From Antiquaquibacter oligotrophicus (GTDB lineage: Bacteria > Actinomycetota > Actinomycetes > Actinomycetales > Microbacteriaceae), in NCBI RefSeq assembly GCF_020535405.1, contig NZ_CP085036.1, positions 992,001 through 1,056,000 on the forward strand: a stretch of 64,000 bases of DNA. The letters are read 5' to 3'. Of the stretch, positions 51,261 through 60,615 are shown piece by piece; positions within the stretch are counted from its first letter, which is position 1, and every line of letters begins with the position of its first letter. A program made the translations under genes and the position numbers. A model generated the notes under the pieces. It made no database searches. It was not told the DNA's origin and saw only the letters and a list, made by a program, of their open reading frames with translations.

Positions 51261-52811
51261 TCAGCAGAGCGGGTCGGATGCCGGAACAACACCGCGGATG
51301 AAGTACTCGTCCACCACGTCGTCGATGCAGGCGACACCCTGGTTGTACACGGTGTGCCCCTCACCCTCGTAACTGATGAGCACACCGCTCGAGAGCTGGT
51401 CGGCAAGTGACTGCGCCCACGCGTACGGCGTGGCCGGGTCGTTGCTCGTGCCGATCACGAGGATCGGTGCGGCACCCTCCGCGTCGTAGGTCGCGGGCGG
51501 GTCGGAGACGGGAACCGGCCAGTTCGTACACAGAACGTCCAAGACCGCGTAGTCGTCGTAGGTGAAGAAGCGGCCAATCGTGGGGGCGGCGGCGTCGATC
51601 TCGGCGACACGCTCAAGCGTCGAGGCCGGATCGTCGAGGAAGTCGCCATCGGCGCACGTCACCGCCTGGTACACGTCCGTCGAGTTGCCCGAGTAACCGC
51701 CCCCGGGGAGTCGAGAGTTGTACTGATCGGCCGAGGAGAACGCCGACTCTGAGTCACCCGCCGCGAGATCCTCGAACATCTGGGTCATCGACGGCCAGTA
51801 GCCCTCGGAGTACAGGTTGAGGGCGACGGCGGTACCGATCGTGGCCTCGTCGAGTTCGCGGCCGTCTGCCGCGACGAGACCCGCCGTGCCAGCGCTCTCG
51901 ATGAGGGTGCGTGCCTGCACCAGCGCCTGATCGAGGTCGCCGGAGAACGGGCATCCCGATGCCGAGAGACAGTCGGTGAGGTAGGCGCGGAAGGCGTTCT
52001 CGAAGCCGACCATTTGAGTCTTGAGCCCCTCGAAGTCACTCAGGAGGGGATCAACCGCGCCATCGAGCACCATACGCCCGACCTTCTGCGGGTAAAGCTC
52101 GGCGTAGGTGGCACCGATCTTCGTGCCGTAGGAGTAACCGAGGTAGTTGAGTTTCTCGTTGCCGAGAACCGCGCGGAGAAGGTCGAGGTCGCGCGCTGTG
52201 CTCACGGTGTCGATATTGGCCAGAAGGTCGCCCGTGCCGGTGAGGCAGGCCTGCGCGTAGTCCTCGGCCACCGCGGTGAGCTCGTCGATCCAGCCCTCCG
52301 TCTCGTAGGCGCTGTCGTACGTTCCGTAGAGAAATTCGTCGCGGTCCGCGTCATCCGTGTAACACGTGACCGCGGAAGATTGGCCAACGCCGCGAGGGTC
52401 CCAGCCCACCATGTCAAAGTCGCGCTCGAGGCCCGGGAACGAGCTGTAGGCGACGTAATCCCACCCCGAACCGCCGGGGCCACCGGGATTCACAAAAAGC
52501 GACCCCTGCGAGCGCCCCGTCGCCTCGCGCTTGACGACCGCAAGATCGATGCGGCCAGCGGTCGGTTCCTCCCACGACAGTGGTGCTGCGACCGTCGCGC
52601 ACAACAGGTCTCGCTCGCACTCCGACCACGTGACGCTCTGGTGGTAGAACTCGGTGAGATCCGGCGCCACCTCTTCGCGCGTACTGGAGTCGACCGCAGT
52701 ACCCGACCGATCGAACAACCACGACGGGAAGCAGGCGGAGAGGGCGAGCGCACCCGCCATGATCACGGCGAAAGCCGCCACCCGGCGAGCACGCAAACGG
52801 GGAGAACGCAT
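51261..52811 (-). CDS. Alpha/beta-hydrolase lipoprotein, tripeptidyl-aminopeptidase (TAP-like) family
   Basis: A 516-residue exported hydrolase. It has a signal peptide with lipobox LSAC (Cys27), the oxyanion motif VNPGGPGGSGWDY, the nucleophile elbow YLGYSYGTKIGATYAELYP (GYSYG), and the C-terminal TAP-like domain with catalytic Asp (GTSNDPATPYAWA) and His (YEGEGHTVYN). Paired Cys suggest disulfides. Such enzymes (SlpD/E, CaeA-like) cleave peptides or esters at the cell surface. It lies between sucD and the small membrane protein. Confidence 0.92.
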   Translation of the reverse strand: MRSPRLRARRVAAFAVIMAGALALSACFPSWLFDRSGTAVDSSTREEVAPDLTEFYHQSVTWSECERDLLCATVAAPLSWEEPTAGRIDLAVVKREATGRSQGSLFVNPGGPGGSGWDYVAYSSFPGLERDFDMVGWDPRGVGQSSAVTCYTDDADRDEFLYGTYDSAYETEGWIDELTAVAEDYAQACLTGTGDLLANIDTVSTARDLDLLRAVLGNEKLNYLGYSYGTKIGATYAELYPQKVGRMVLDGAVDPLLSDFEGLKTQMVGFENAFRAYLTDCLSASGCPFSGDLDQALVQARTLIESAGTAGLVAADGRELDEATIGTAVALNLYSEGYWPSMTQMFEDLAAGDSESAFSSADQYNSRLPGGGYSGNSTDVYQAVTCADGDFLDDPASTLERVAEIDAAAPTIGRFFTYDDYAVLDVLCTNWPVPVSDPPATYDAEGAAPILVIGTSNDPATPYAWAQSLADQLSSGVLISYEGEGHTVYNQGVACIDDVVDEYFIRGVVPASDPLC

Positions 52812-52852
52812 ACGGGGAAGGCTACAACCCCGCCCAGACGAGAAGCCTGGGT

Positions 52853-53743
52853 CTACAGCGCGGCGAACACCTCACGCATGAGGGATGCCGTCTCGCTCGG
52901 TGTCTTGCCGACCTTGACGCCAGCGGCCTCCAGGGCCTCCTTCTTGCCCTGAGCCGTACCCGCGCCGGAGGACACGATGGCACCGGCGTGGCCCATGGTC
53001 TTGCCCTCGGGAGCCGTGAACCCGGCAACGTAGGCGACAACCGGCTTCGTGACGTTCGCCTTGATGAAGTCGGCCGCGCGCTCCTCGGCGTCGCCGCCGA
53101 TCTCGCCGATCATGACGATCGCCTTCGTCTCCGGGTCCGCCTCGAACGCGGCGAGCGCGTCGATGTGAGTTGTGCCAATGATGGGGTCGCCACCGATACC
53201 GATCGCGGTCGAGAATCCGAGGTCACGAAGCTCGTACATCATCTGGTAGGTCAGCGTTCCCGACTTCGACACGAGGCCGATCGGGCCCTTGCCCGTGATC
53301 GTCGCCGGGGTGATGCCGACGAGCGCCTCGCCCGGCGTGATGATGCCGGGGCAGTTCGGGCCGATGATGCGGGTCTTGTTGCCCTTCGCCTTGGCGTGAG
53401 CCCACGCCTCGGCGGAATCCTGAACGGGGATGCCCTCGGTGATGACCACGAGGAGCGGGATCTCGGCGTCGATCGCCTCGATCATGGCATCCTTCGCGAA
53501 TGCGGGCGGCACGAACGCGATCGAGACGTCTGCACCAGTCTTTTCGATGGCCTCGGCAACCGTGCCGAAGACGAGGAGCGTGACGCCCCCGTCGTGCTCG
53601 ACGGTCGTGCCGGCCTTGCGGGCGTTGACGCCGCCGACGACCTGGGTTCCGGCCTTGAGCATGAGCGCCGTGTGCTTGGTGCCCTCGCCGCCGGTGATGC
53701 CCTGGACGATGACCTTGCTGTCCTTGTTGAGGAAGATCGACAT
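52853..53743 (-). CDS. sucD: Succinyl-CoA synthetase alpha subunit
   Basis: A 296-residue SucD: CoA-binding Rossmann domain (residues 1-130, starting [20 protein letters not shown]) and ligase domain with the phosphohistidine loop [18 protein letters not shown] (about 245-262). It forms a complex with SucC and makes ATP or GTP from succinyl-CoA. It starts 15 bp after sucC. Confidence 0.97.
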   Translation of the reverse strand: MSIFLNKDSKVIVQGITGGEGTKHTALMLKAGTQVVGGVNARKAGTTVEHDGGVTLLVFGTVAEAIEKTGADVSIAFVPPAFAKDAMIEAIDAEIPLLVVITEGIPVQDSAEAWAHAKAKGNKTRIIGPNCPGIITPGEALVGITPATITGKGPIGLVSKSGTLTYQMMYELRDLGFSTAIGIGGDPIIGTTHIDALAAFEADPETKAIVMIGEIGGDAEERAADFIKANVTKPVVAYVAGFTAPEGKTMGHAGAIVSSGAGTAQGKKEALEAAGVKVGKTPSETASLMREVFAAL

Positions 53744-53758
53744 TGTGTTCGTTGCCCT

Positions 53759-54922
53759 TTACGCGTTAGCCAGTTCGGCTGCCTTGTCGGCGCCGGAGTC
53801 CATGGTGTCCGCCAGGGTGACCAGCGGGTTGTTTGCGGCCTCGAGGATGGCGCGGCCCTCCTCGACCTTGTTGCCGTCGAGCCGCACGACGAGCGGCTTG
53901 GTGGCCGTGTCGCCCAAAATCTCGAGAGCCTTGACGATGCCGTTGGCGACCGCGTCGCACGCGGTGATACCGCCGAACACGTTCACGAAAACACTCTTGA
54001 CCTGCGGGTCACCGAGGATCACGTCGAGACCGTTGGCCATCACCTCGGCGGATGCGCCGCCACCGATGTCGAGGAAGTTGGCTGGCTTCACGCCACCGTG
54101 CTTCTCCCCCGCGTAGCTCACCACGTCGAGGGTGGACATCACGAGACCGGCACCGTTGCCGATGATGCCGACCTCACCGTCGAGCTTCACGTAGTTGAGG
54201 TCGTTGGCCTTCGCCTTCGCCTCGAGCGGGTCGGCCGCATCCTTGTCCTCGAGGGCCTCGTGCTCGGGGTGACGGAAGCCGGCGTTCTCGTCGAGCGAGA
54301 CCTTGCCGTCGAGGGCGACGATGTCGCCGGAACCGGTGAGCACAAGCGGGTTGACCTCGACGAGCGTCGCATCCTCACCCGTGTAGACCTCGTAGAGCTT
54401 CACAAAAACTTCGGCGACCTTGTCGACCAGCTCGGCCGGGAACTTCGCGGCAACCGCGATCTCCTTCGCCTTCGCGAGGTCGATGCCAGAACTCGGGTCC
54501 ACCTCGATGCGCGCGAGCGCATCCGGGCGCTCCTCCGCGAGCTGCTCGATCTCCATGCCACCCTCGAAGCTGCTCAGCGAGAGGTAGCTGCGGTTGGCCC
54601 GGTCGAGCAGCACCGAGAAGTAGTACTCCTGCGCGATGTCGGCGCCCTCGGCGACCATCACGCGCTTCACGACGTGACCCTTGATGTCGAGACCGAGGAT
54701 CGCCTTGGCGGCCTCCTCCGCGTCATCCGGAGACTTGGCGACCTTTACGCCACCCGCCTTGCCGCGACCGCCAACCTTGACCTGAGCTTTGACGACGGTC
54801 ACACCGCCGAGTTCCTCAGCGGCGGCCCGAACAGCCTCCGGGGTGTCGGCGACAATGCCCTTGAGTACGGGAACCCCGTACTTCTCGAAGAGATCCCGGG
54901 CCTGGTACTCAAAAAGATCCAC
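53759..54922 (-). CDS. sucC: Succinyl-CoA synthetase beta subunit
   Basis: A 387-residue SucC: ATP-grasp domain (about residues 1-230, with [20 protein letters not shown]) and C-terminal ligase domain with [20 protein letters not shown] and [18 protein letters not shown]. The GTG at 54922 gives the standard N-terminus [20 protein letters not shown]; the ribosome binding site is weak. First gene of the sucC-sucD pair in the TCA cycle. Confidence 0.97.
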   Translation of the reverse strand: MDLFEYQARDLFEKYGVPVLKGIVADTPEAVRAAAEELGGVTVVKAQVKVGGRGKAGGVKVAKSPDDAEEAAKAILGLDIKGHVVKRVMVAEGADIAQEYYFSVLLDRANRSYLSLSSFEGGMEIEQLAEERPDALARIEVDPSSGIDLAKAKEIAVAAKFPAELVDKVAEVFVKLYEVYTGEDATLVEVNPLVLTGSGDIVALDGKVSLDENAGFRHPEHEALEDKDAADPLEAKAKANDLNYVKLDGEVGIIGNGAGLVMSTLDVVSYAGEKHGGVKPANFLDIGGGASAEVMANGLDVILGDPQVKSVFVNVFGGITACDAVANGIVKALEILGDTATKPLVVRLDGNKVEEGRAILEAANNPLVTLADTMDSGADKAAELANA

Positions 54923-55062
54923 GCTGCTTTTGTCCAATCGCGCGTCGGTGAGGGAAAAGACCCGGTCTCGGGCTTGGAGAGAACTCGACGTCGAGGCATC
55001 CGGGCCACAGAGAACTCTACCCGTTTCGCGTGCCCCACGCGCCCGCTGCCTAGGCTGGGGCC

Positions 55063-55818
55063 GTGGCACTGCGGATCACGGACGTCTCCGACGACGCGAT
55101 CCTGCTCGCGGGCGGCGCCGCAGCGATCCTGCTTCACGTCGCCGACCCCGCCATCGCCCGCGGAGTGGCCCATCACAGCACCTTCGCCGAGCGTCCCCTC
55201 GACCGCCTGAACGGCACTCTCACCTACCTCGCGGTGCTCGTCTACGGAACCCCCGACGAGGCTCGCGCTGTCGCCCGCACCGTTGGCGGAGCGCACCGTT
55301 CGGTGCCGGGGGCAACGGATGCCCGCCTCCAACTCTGGGTGGCTGCAACCCTGTACGACACGGCCATGAGGGTACGAGCCCTCGTCTGGGGAGAGGACAC
55401 CCCCGCCAACGCCGAAACCCTGCTCGCCGACTTCGCCGTGGTGGGGACCGCGTTAGGTGTTCCCGCCTCCGAGTGGCCAGCGAGCCGCGCGGCCTTCACG
55501 GAGTACTGGAGCACCTACGGCCTCGAGGTGGGCGACGACGCACGCTCGGTGTGCCAGGCGCTGGTGCATCCGGTGGCCGCGCCGTGGTGGATGCGGGCGG
55601 TGATGCCCACCGTTCGCGTGGTGACGGCGGGGCTGCTGCCGCCGGAGTTGCGCGACGCGTACGGCCTGCCGCACGACCAGGCACGCTTCGATCGTCTCGT
55701 GCGGAGGGCGCGGCGCTGGTACCCGCGCCTGCCGCGTCGCCTGCGTTCGTGGCCGACCCGCTTCTACCTGCGGCGGTTTAGAGCTTCTCGATCGGCACGG
55801 CCGTCCCGCGAGGGCTAG
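55063..55818 (+). CDS. DUF2236 (MpaB/latex-clearing-protein-like) family protein
   Basis: A 251-residue protein of the oxygenase MpaB/DUF2236 family, b-type-heme-binding in characterised members such as latex-clearing protein. The blocks [39 protein letters not shown] and the His in [12 protein letters not shown]...EYWSTYG region match; the family heme residues cannot be fixed by eye. It starts at GTG, and its last dozen codons lie in a duplicated piece of the convergent pcrA 3' end, so the C-terminal [12 protein letters not shown] looks acquired. It overlaps pcrA by 4 bp. Confidence 0.85.
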   Translation: MALRITDVSDDAILLAGGAAAILLHVADPAIARGVAHHSTFAERPLDRLNGTLTYLAVLVYGTPDEARAVARTVGGAHRSVPGATDARLQLWVAATLYDTAMRVRALVWGEDTPANAETLLADFAVVGTALGVPASEWPASRAAFTEYWSTYGLEVGDDARSVCQALVHPVAAPWWMRAVMPTVRVVTAGLLPPELRDAYGLPHDQARFDRLVRRARRWYPRLPRRLRSWPTRFYLRRFRASRSARPSREG

Positions 55819-55832
55819 AGCTTCTCGATCGG
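55779..55832. repeat. Direct repeat duplicating the pcrA 3' end
   Basis: TAGAGCTTCTCGATCGG occurs at 55779-55795 and 55816-55832, 37 bp apart. The second copy is the antisense of the last pcrA codons (PIEKL stop); the first lies inside the convergent DUF2236 gene. Confidence 0.9.
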
Positions 55833-58118
55833 AGCAATCTTGACGAGCAGGCGTTTGCGACCGGCAGTCTCGAACTGCACCTCCGCGACGGTCTTCGGGC
55901 CGACACCCGTCACAGCCGAGACGCGGCCCTCGCCGAAGTCGGTGTGTCGGATGCGGTCGCCCACCGCGAGGGTCAGGTCGCCGTTGTCGCGCACCTTCGC
56001 CGTGATCGGGGTCGTCCACTCCGTCTTCTGCCGCGGTGCTGGCGGCAGTTGCCCGTACGACTCGCGCATGGGCGCCGCCCGCACGCCCCGGAACCCCGAG
56101 CGGAAGCCAGAACCTCCGGAATCGCGCCACTCGATGAGCTCTCCCGGAATCTCGGCAAGATAGCGGCTCGGCATCGACACGGCGACGTCGCCGAATGAGG
56201 CACGGGACGTCGCGAGCGACACAAACAGTCGCTTGCGGGCACGGGTGATGCCGACGTAGAAGAGCCGACGCTCCTCGGCGATGCCGCCCGTCTCGTTCAC
56301 CGACATGCGGTGCGGCAGCAGGTCCTCCTCGAGTCCCGTGAGGAACACGGAGTCGTACTCGAGTCCCTTCGCGGTGTGCAGCGTCATGATCGACACCGAA
56401 CCGTCGTGGTCGTCGATCTCGTCGGCCGCCGAGAAGAGCGCGACATTCGTGAGAAAGTCGACGAGGGTCCCCTCGGGATTTTGCACCCGGAACTCCTTGG
56501 CCTGAGACACAAGCTCCTCGAGGTTCTCGGCGCGCGCCTCATCCTGCGGGTCACCCGAGTTCTTGAGTGCGGCGTGCAGCCCGGACCGCGTGAGCAGCGC
56601 CGTGAGGATGTCGTGGGGTGCTGCCGTCGCGACGGTCGCAGCGACCTCGTCGAGGAGCTCCCCCAGGTCGGTGATCGCCGCGGTGACCTTCGGTCCGAGG
56701 CCGAGGGATGCGGCATCCCGAAGCACCTCGCGCAGCGGAACACCCTGGCGCTCGGCCATGGCCTGCATGGCCGCCTCGGTGGCGGGGCCGATGCCGCGCT
56801 TGGGAACGTTCATGATGCGGCGCAGCGCCAGATCGTCGTCAGGGTTGGCAACCTGGATGAGATATCCGAACGCGTCCTTCACCTCGGCACGCTCGTAGAA
56901 CTTGGTGCCCCCCGGGATTCGGTACGGGATCGCCGAGCGGATGAAGATCTCTTCCAGCGGTCGGGTCTGCGAGTTGGTGCGCACGAAGACGGCAATGTCG
57001 TTGTAGCTGGAACCGGCATCCCGCAGCTTTTCGATCTCGTCGGCCACGAACTGCGCCTCATCATGACCCGAGTAGCCCGTGTAGCCGATGATCTTGTCGC
57101 CGGACCCCACCACGGTGAACAGGTTCTTCGCTTTGCGGTCGAAGTTGTTGGCGATGACCGAGTTGGCGGCGTCGAGGATGTTCTGCGTCGAGCGGTAGTT
57201 CTGCTCGAGGAGGATGACCTTCGAGTTGGGGAAGTCGCGCTCGAACTCGACGATGTTGCGGATGTCCGCTCCGCGGAACGCGTAGATCGATTGGTCGCTG
57301 TCGCCGACCACGGTCAGCGATGCGCCGTCGAACGCTGACTGACCGGGCACGGCGACCGGTGCCCGCGTGAGCTCGCGCACGAGCGCGTACTGCGCGTGGT
57401 TGGTGTCCTGGTACTCGTCGACGAGCACGTGACGGAACCGACGCTGGTACAACGCGGCAACCTCGGGGAAGGCGCGGAAGAGGTAGACCGTCTCGGCGAT
57501 GATGTCGTCGAAGTCGAGCGCGTTGGCCCGGCGGAGCGCCGCCGTGTACTGGCGGAAAATCTCCAGCAGCACGGCCTCCTTGGGGTCTGACATGTTCGCG
57601 TTGCGCGCGAATCCGTCGACATCCGTGAGTTCGTTCTTGAGTCGCGAGATGCGGCCGAGGGCGCCACCGACGGTGAAGCCGATGGTGTCGGCATCCAGCT
57701 CCTTGATGATGCGCTTCATGAGCGCGCGGGAGTCCGCCGTGTCGTAGATGGTGAAGCTCTGCTTCATGCCCATGGCCTCGGCCTGGCGACGCAGAATGCG
57801 AACGCACGCGGAGTGGAACGTGGAGATCCACATGCCGTCGGATTCGTCGCCGACGAGGGCACGAACACGTTCGCGCATCTCCGCCGCAGCCTTGTTGGTG
57901 AAGGTGATCGCGAGGATCTGACTCGGCCAGGCCTCACGCCACTTCAGCAGTCCCGCGATGCGCCGCGTGAGCACACTCGTTTTGCCGGAACCCGCGCCCG
58001 CGACGATGAGTAGCGACTGCCCGCGGTAGAGCACGGCCTCACGTTGCTGGGGGTTGAGGCCGGCGAGCAGGGGGTCGTCGTCCGGCGGGGGCAGAAGGGG
58101 CACGGATGACATGGCCAC
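55815..58118 (-). CDS. pcrA: UvrD/PcrA-type DNA helicase
   Basis: A 767-residue superfamily 1A 3'-5' helicase. Motif Q GLNPQQREAV, Walker A VAGAGSGKTSVL (residues 39-50), Ia FTNKAAAEMRERV, II VDEYQDTNHAQY, III GDSDQSIYAFRGAD, IV LEQNYRST, V MTLHTAKGLEYDSVFLTGLE and VI YVGITRARKRLF are all present. The C-terminal Tudor-like RNAP-binding domain (HTDFGEGRVSAVTGVG) is also present. It acts in nucleotide excision and mismatch-type repair. The start is a GTG at 58118 or an ATG at 58112; TAGAAT upstream suggests a near-leaderless mRNA. Confidence 0.96.
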   Translation of the reverse strand: MAMSSVPLLPPPDDDPLLAGLNPQQREAVLYRGQSLLIVAGAGSGKTSVLTRRIAGLLKWREAWPSQILAITFTNKAAAEMRERVRALVGDESDGMWISTFHSACVRILRRQAEAMGMKQSFTIYDTADSRALMKRIIKELDADTIGFTVGGALGRISRLKNELTDVDGFARNANMSDPKEAVLLEIFRQYTAALRRANALDFDDIIAETVYLFRAFPEVAALYQRRFRHVLVDEYQDTNHAQYALVRELTRAPVAVPGQSAFDGASLTVVGDSDQSIYAFRGADIRNIVEFERDFPNSKVILLEQNYRSTQNILDAANSVIANNFDRKAKNLFTVVGSGDKIIGYTGYSGHDEAQFVADEIEKLRDAGSSYNDIAVFVRTNSQTRPLEEIFIRSAIPYRIPGGTKFYERAEVKDAFGYLIQVANPDDDLALRRIMNVPKRGIGPATEAAMQAMAERQGVPLREVLRDAASLGLGPKVTAAITDLGELLDEVAATVATAAPHDILTALLTRSGLHAALKNSGDPQDEARAENLEELVSQAKEFRVQNPEGTLVDFLTNVALFSAADEIDDHDGSVSIMTLHTAKGLEYDSVFLTGLEEDLLPHRMSVNETGGIAEERRLFYVGITRARKRLFVSLATSRASFGDVAVSMPSRYLAEIPGELIEWRDSGGSGFRSGFRGVRAAPMRESYGQLPPAPRQKTEWTTPITAKVRDNGDLTLAVGDRIRHTDFGEGRVSAVTGVGPKTVAEVQFETAGRKRLLVKIAPIEKL

Positions 58119-58178
58119 ACAATTCTACGGACCTCCGCCGACGCCACCCGTGCCCCTGCGCTACACCCGCCCCCCTCG

Positions 58179-58269
58179 CACATCCCAAATGCAGGAGTAT
58201 TCGCATCCCGCGCCCAAAGCATGCGGCAGGCGTCTGATTTCGGTGCTGGGCTCCTGCATTTGGGATGTG
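58179..58269. repeat. 91-bp palindrome, class II (copy 2), upstream flank of the DUF559 gene
   Basis: Perfect 19-bp arms (core ATCCCAAATGCAGGAG, 58179-58197 and 58251-58269) enclose exactly 53 nt. A sister element with the core ATCCCAAATACAGGAG and the same 53-nt centre lies at 59272-59358, beyond the DUF559 gene. The outer arm is repeated once more at 58282. The rest of 58119-58386 holds no gene. Confidence 0.92.
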
Positions 58270-58299
58270 GCGACCAGTGCGTTTGGGATGTGGTGACCA
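58259..58299 (+). repeat. Tandem repeat at the edge of the palindrome
   Basis: TTTGGGATGTGG[C/T]GACCA occurs at 58259-58276 and 58282-58299 (17 of 18 identical, period 23). The first copy includes the right arm of the class II palindrome. Confidence 0.85.
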
Positions 58300-58386
58300 C
58301 TCCTCCACAGCGAAGTGTGCACGGATGTTTTTCACACCATCGGTTTCGGGCGGTTCACCCGCCTCGCGCATCTCCAGCCTTGATCG

Positions 58387-59241
58387 GTGCAATCAGTACG
58401 GCAGGCAATCGCGTCCCGGGGAGGACTGGCGGCGACGTTCGAACTCACACACGACGGCTTCGGTCGGGGCGCCGTGCGAGCCGCCCTTGAGGGAGGGCAC
58501 ATCTTTCGCGTTCGACAGGGCTGGTACGCCATCCCCGGACTAACGCCGGACGAGGTGCGAGCCGCTCGGGTCGGGGGACGACTCACCTGCCATTCGGGGC
58601 TGCGGACGATGGGATGTTGGGATGTCGGGGATCCCGACCTGCACGTCGTCGTTGACCCACGCTCCGCGCGACTTCGACGCCCCGATGACAAGTGGGCCCG
58701 GCTGTCTGGCCACAGCGACGACGTGCGCGTGCACTGGCGAGTCGCCGACTCGCCAGGTCGCCTCACCCTTCCGGCGTTGGAGTGCTTCCGGGATGCAGCG
58801 ACGTGCTTGACGCGAGAACAACTTCCTGTTGTCGCCGATTCCTTCCTGCACCTCCACCCCAGCGCGCGGACGGGATGGCAGCACGCAGCGGCGTTGCTCG
58901 GGCCCCGAGCATCCGTGCTCCGATTGGCCGACGGTGTCTGTGAATCCGGCACCGAAACGATCTTCTTCGACCGGTTCCGCGACCTCGCTCCCCGCCGACA
59001 GGTGGTCATCCCGGGCGTGGGGCGGGTGGACTTCCTGCTCGGAGAACGTTTGATCACGGAGGTCGATGGCTCGGCGCATCACTCCGGCCCCGAGCAGTTC
59101 GAGGCAGACCGGCGTCGCGACGCTCTCTTGAGCGCGAGAGGTTTTCGCGTGTTGCGGTTCTCTTACCGACAGGTCACGAGCCGCTGGTTCGAGGTGGAGG
59201 CGTCGGTGCGGGCCGCGATTGCCCGCGGCGATCGCTACTAG
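58387..59241 (+). CDS. DUF559 endonuclease-like protein with AbiEi-type N-terminal domain
   Basis: A 284-residue protein starting at GTG. The N-terminal winged-helix part (RGGLAATFELTHDGFGRGAV, then RVRQGWYAIPG) resembles the AbiEi-antitoxin-like domain. The C-terminal part (about 195-280) is DUF559/Vsr-like PD-(D/E)XK: GVGRVDFLLGERLITEVDGS, then RRRDALLSARGFRVLRFSYR. No AbiEii toxin is adjacent. Such orphan genes are abundant in actinobacteria and of unknown role. Here the gene is bracketed by two class II palindromes. Confidence 0.88.
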   Translation: MQSVRQAIASRGGLAATFELTHDGFGRGAVRAALEGGHIFRVRQGWYAIPGLTPDEVRAARVGGRLTCHSGLRTMGCWDVGDPDLHVVVDPRSARLRRPDDKWARLSGHSDDVRVHWRVADSPGRLTLPALECFRDAATCLTREQLPVVADSFLHLHPSARTGWQHAAALLGPRASVLRLADGVCESGTETIFFDRFRDLAPRRQVVIPGVGRVDFLLGERLITEVDGSAHHSGPEQFEADRRRDALLSARGFRVLRFSYRQVTSRWFEVEASVRAAIARGDRY

Positions 59242-59271
59242 CCGCTGCTGCATCCTGTGTCGCGCAGGTCG

Positions 59272-59358
59272 GATCCCAAATACAGGAGATCTGGCATCCG
59301 CCGACCGAAGTAAGCCGAATTGTGGCTGCGAAAGCGCAGAACTCCTGTATTTGGGATC
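59272..59358. repeat. 87-bp palindrome, class II (copy 3), downstream flank of the DUF559 gene
   Basis: Perfect 17-bp arms (GATCCCAAATACAGGAG, 59272-59288 and 59342-59358) enclose 53 nt, the same length as the element at 58179. The arms differ from that copy at one core base, and the centres share only GCATCC and scattered bases. It sits between the DUF559 gene and a convergent lipoprotein gene, where it could terminate both. Confidence 0.92.
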
Positions 59359-59371
59359 GCGGCGAAGGGCG

Positions 59372-59851
59372 TTACTCGAGGAGGGCGATGCCGATCACGA
59401 TGGAGCCGTACTCGTCGTCGGTCTGGATCCCAAACTCCACGGTTCCGTCCGTGCCGTTCACGACGGGGTAGCCGCCGATGCCATCCGATACGACGGGGTC
59501 GAAGGAGGAGAGGTTGCGCTCGTAGTACGCCGCGACCTCCTCGGCGGGGGCATCCGTCACGTACTGGATGATGGCCGTCGTCTCCGTGGTCATCGCCGCC
59601 GAGCAGCGGATACCGCCGGGCGGATCGCTCGGCCAGCCTGTCGGAAGGATGCTGATCGACGCCGGGTCGTTACCGAAGGGCTGATCCGGCCACAGCTCGT
59701 CGCAGGGACTCGTGGTGCCGATACCGCCATCGGGTTCGACGGGCAGCGGATCGATGTCACGATCCGCAGGGGTCACGGGCGCAGCACACGCTGTGATGGC
59801 GCCGAGAAGGAGGAGCGCGGATGCTGCGGCCGCCGCCGCGCGCGCGATCAC
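59372..59851 (-). CDS. Lipoprotein of unknown function
   Basis: A 159-residue lipoprotein: hydrophobic signal ending in the lipobox ITAC (Cys22). The mature part contains two further Cys (SPCDELW and IRCSAA, a likely disulfide) and a C-terminal half (DAPAEEVAAYYERNLSSFDP then TVEFGIQTDDEYGSIVIGIA). That layout resembles the 154-residue lipoprotein at 60616, so the two are probably paralogues. Its ATG overlaps the stop of the membrane protein upstream (ATGA). Confidence 0.85.
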   Translation of the reverse strand: MIARAAAAAASALLLLGAITACAAPVTPADRDIDPLPVEPDGGIGTTSPCDELWPDQPFGNDPASISILPTGWPSDPPGGIRCSAAMTTETTAIIQYVTDAPAEEVAAYYERNLSSFDPVVSDGIGGYPVVNGTDGTVEFGIQTDDEYGSIVIGIALLE

Positions 59852-60576
59852 GCCGCGTCCTTGAGCGTGATCCGGCTACGACCGAACGCGATCCACAGCG
59901 ATGCGAGCGCGAGCCACAGCCCACCGAAGGGACCGGGAAGGCCCGGGACCGCGAGAAGCACCATCATGCCGGCGACACCCGCCGCGTACAGGGCGCTGAC
60001 CGTTCCGAGCACACGGGAGAGTAGGCGCTCCTTCCACGCAAGCCAGCCGAAGGCCGCAGCTGCGACGAGCACGCCGAGCCAGGGGATGTACGGGCCAAAG
60101 TCGGTCAGCACGTAGTACACGTAGAGTCCGCTGTCGTCGAACATGCCGAACTCGTTTCCGCCGTAACCGTAGTTCGCGAGCGCGCCCTTCCACCCGTAGG
60201 CAAGTGCAAGTCCTGCCGCGCTGACGTAGAGTCCTCCGCTCACCACCTTCGCGGCTATCGACTCTGGGTACCGGTGTTCGACCCAGCGTTTCCAGCTTGC
60301 CGCGAAGACGACCATGGCGGCGACCGCGGCGAATCCGACCAAGAACCCTACGTAGTTGGTCATGCGCTCGAGTGAGGCAACGTCGTCGGCGCTCACCGTG
60401 TAGTCCTCACCCGCGGCGATGGCGAGGATTTCGCTCATCGGCCTCGTGTCGAGCACCACGGTGGCGACGAAACCGAGCAGCCCGGATACGGCACCCCATA
60501 GGGGCCAGAGACGTGCTCGTGCTGGACGAGGGGCGACGGTCGGTTCGACCGTCGCATCGGTGGTTGCGGTATTCAT
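59848..60576 (-). CDS. Polytopic membrane protein of unknown function
   Basis: A 242-residue protein with a Thr/Pro-rich N-terminus and six TM helices (LWGAVSGLLGFVATVVL, NYVGFLVGFAAVAAMVVFAA, GGLYVSAAGLALAYGW, IPWLGVLVAAAAFGWLAW, and two near the C-terminus). The loop between helices 3 and 4 is extracytoplasmic and Tyr/Gly-rich (YGYGGNEFGMFDDSGLYVYY). Not recognised. It is coupled to the lipoprotein gene downstream. Confidence 0.82.
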   Translation of the reverse strand: MNTATTDATVEPTVAPRPARARLWPLWGAVSGLLGFVATVVLDTRPMSEILAIAAGEDYTVSADDVASLERMTNYVGFLVGFAAVAAMVVFAASWKRWVEHRYPESIAAKVVSGGLYVSAAGLALAYGWKGALANYGYGGNEFGMFDDSGLYVYYVLTDFGPYIPWLGVLVAAAAFGWLAWKERLLSRVLGTVSALYAAGVAGMMVLLAVPGLPGPFGGLWLALASLWIAFGRSRITLKDAA

Positions 60577-60615
60577 CGTTTCTCCTTTGTTCGAGGCCTC
60601 ACGAGGCCTGGTGGT

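Noticed and set aside
58387..59241. A complete AbiE-type toxin-antitoxin pair
   Set aside because: Only the AbiEi-like N-terminal domain is present. No nucleotidyltransferase (AbiEii) gene is adjacent, and the C-terminus is DUF559-like.
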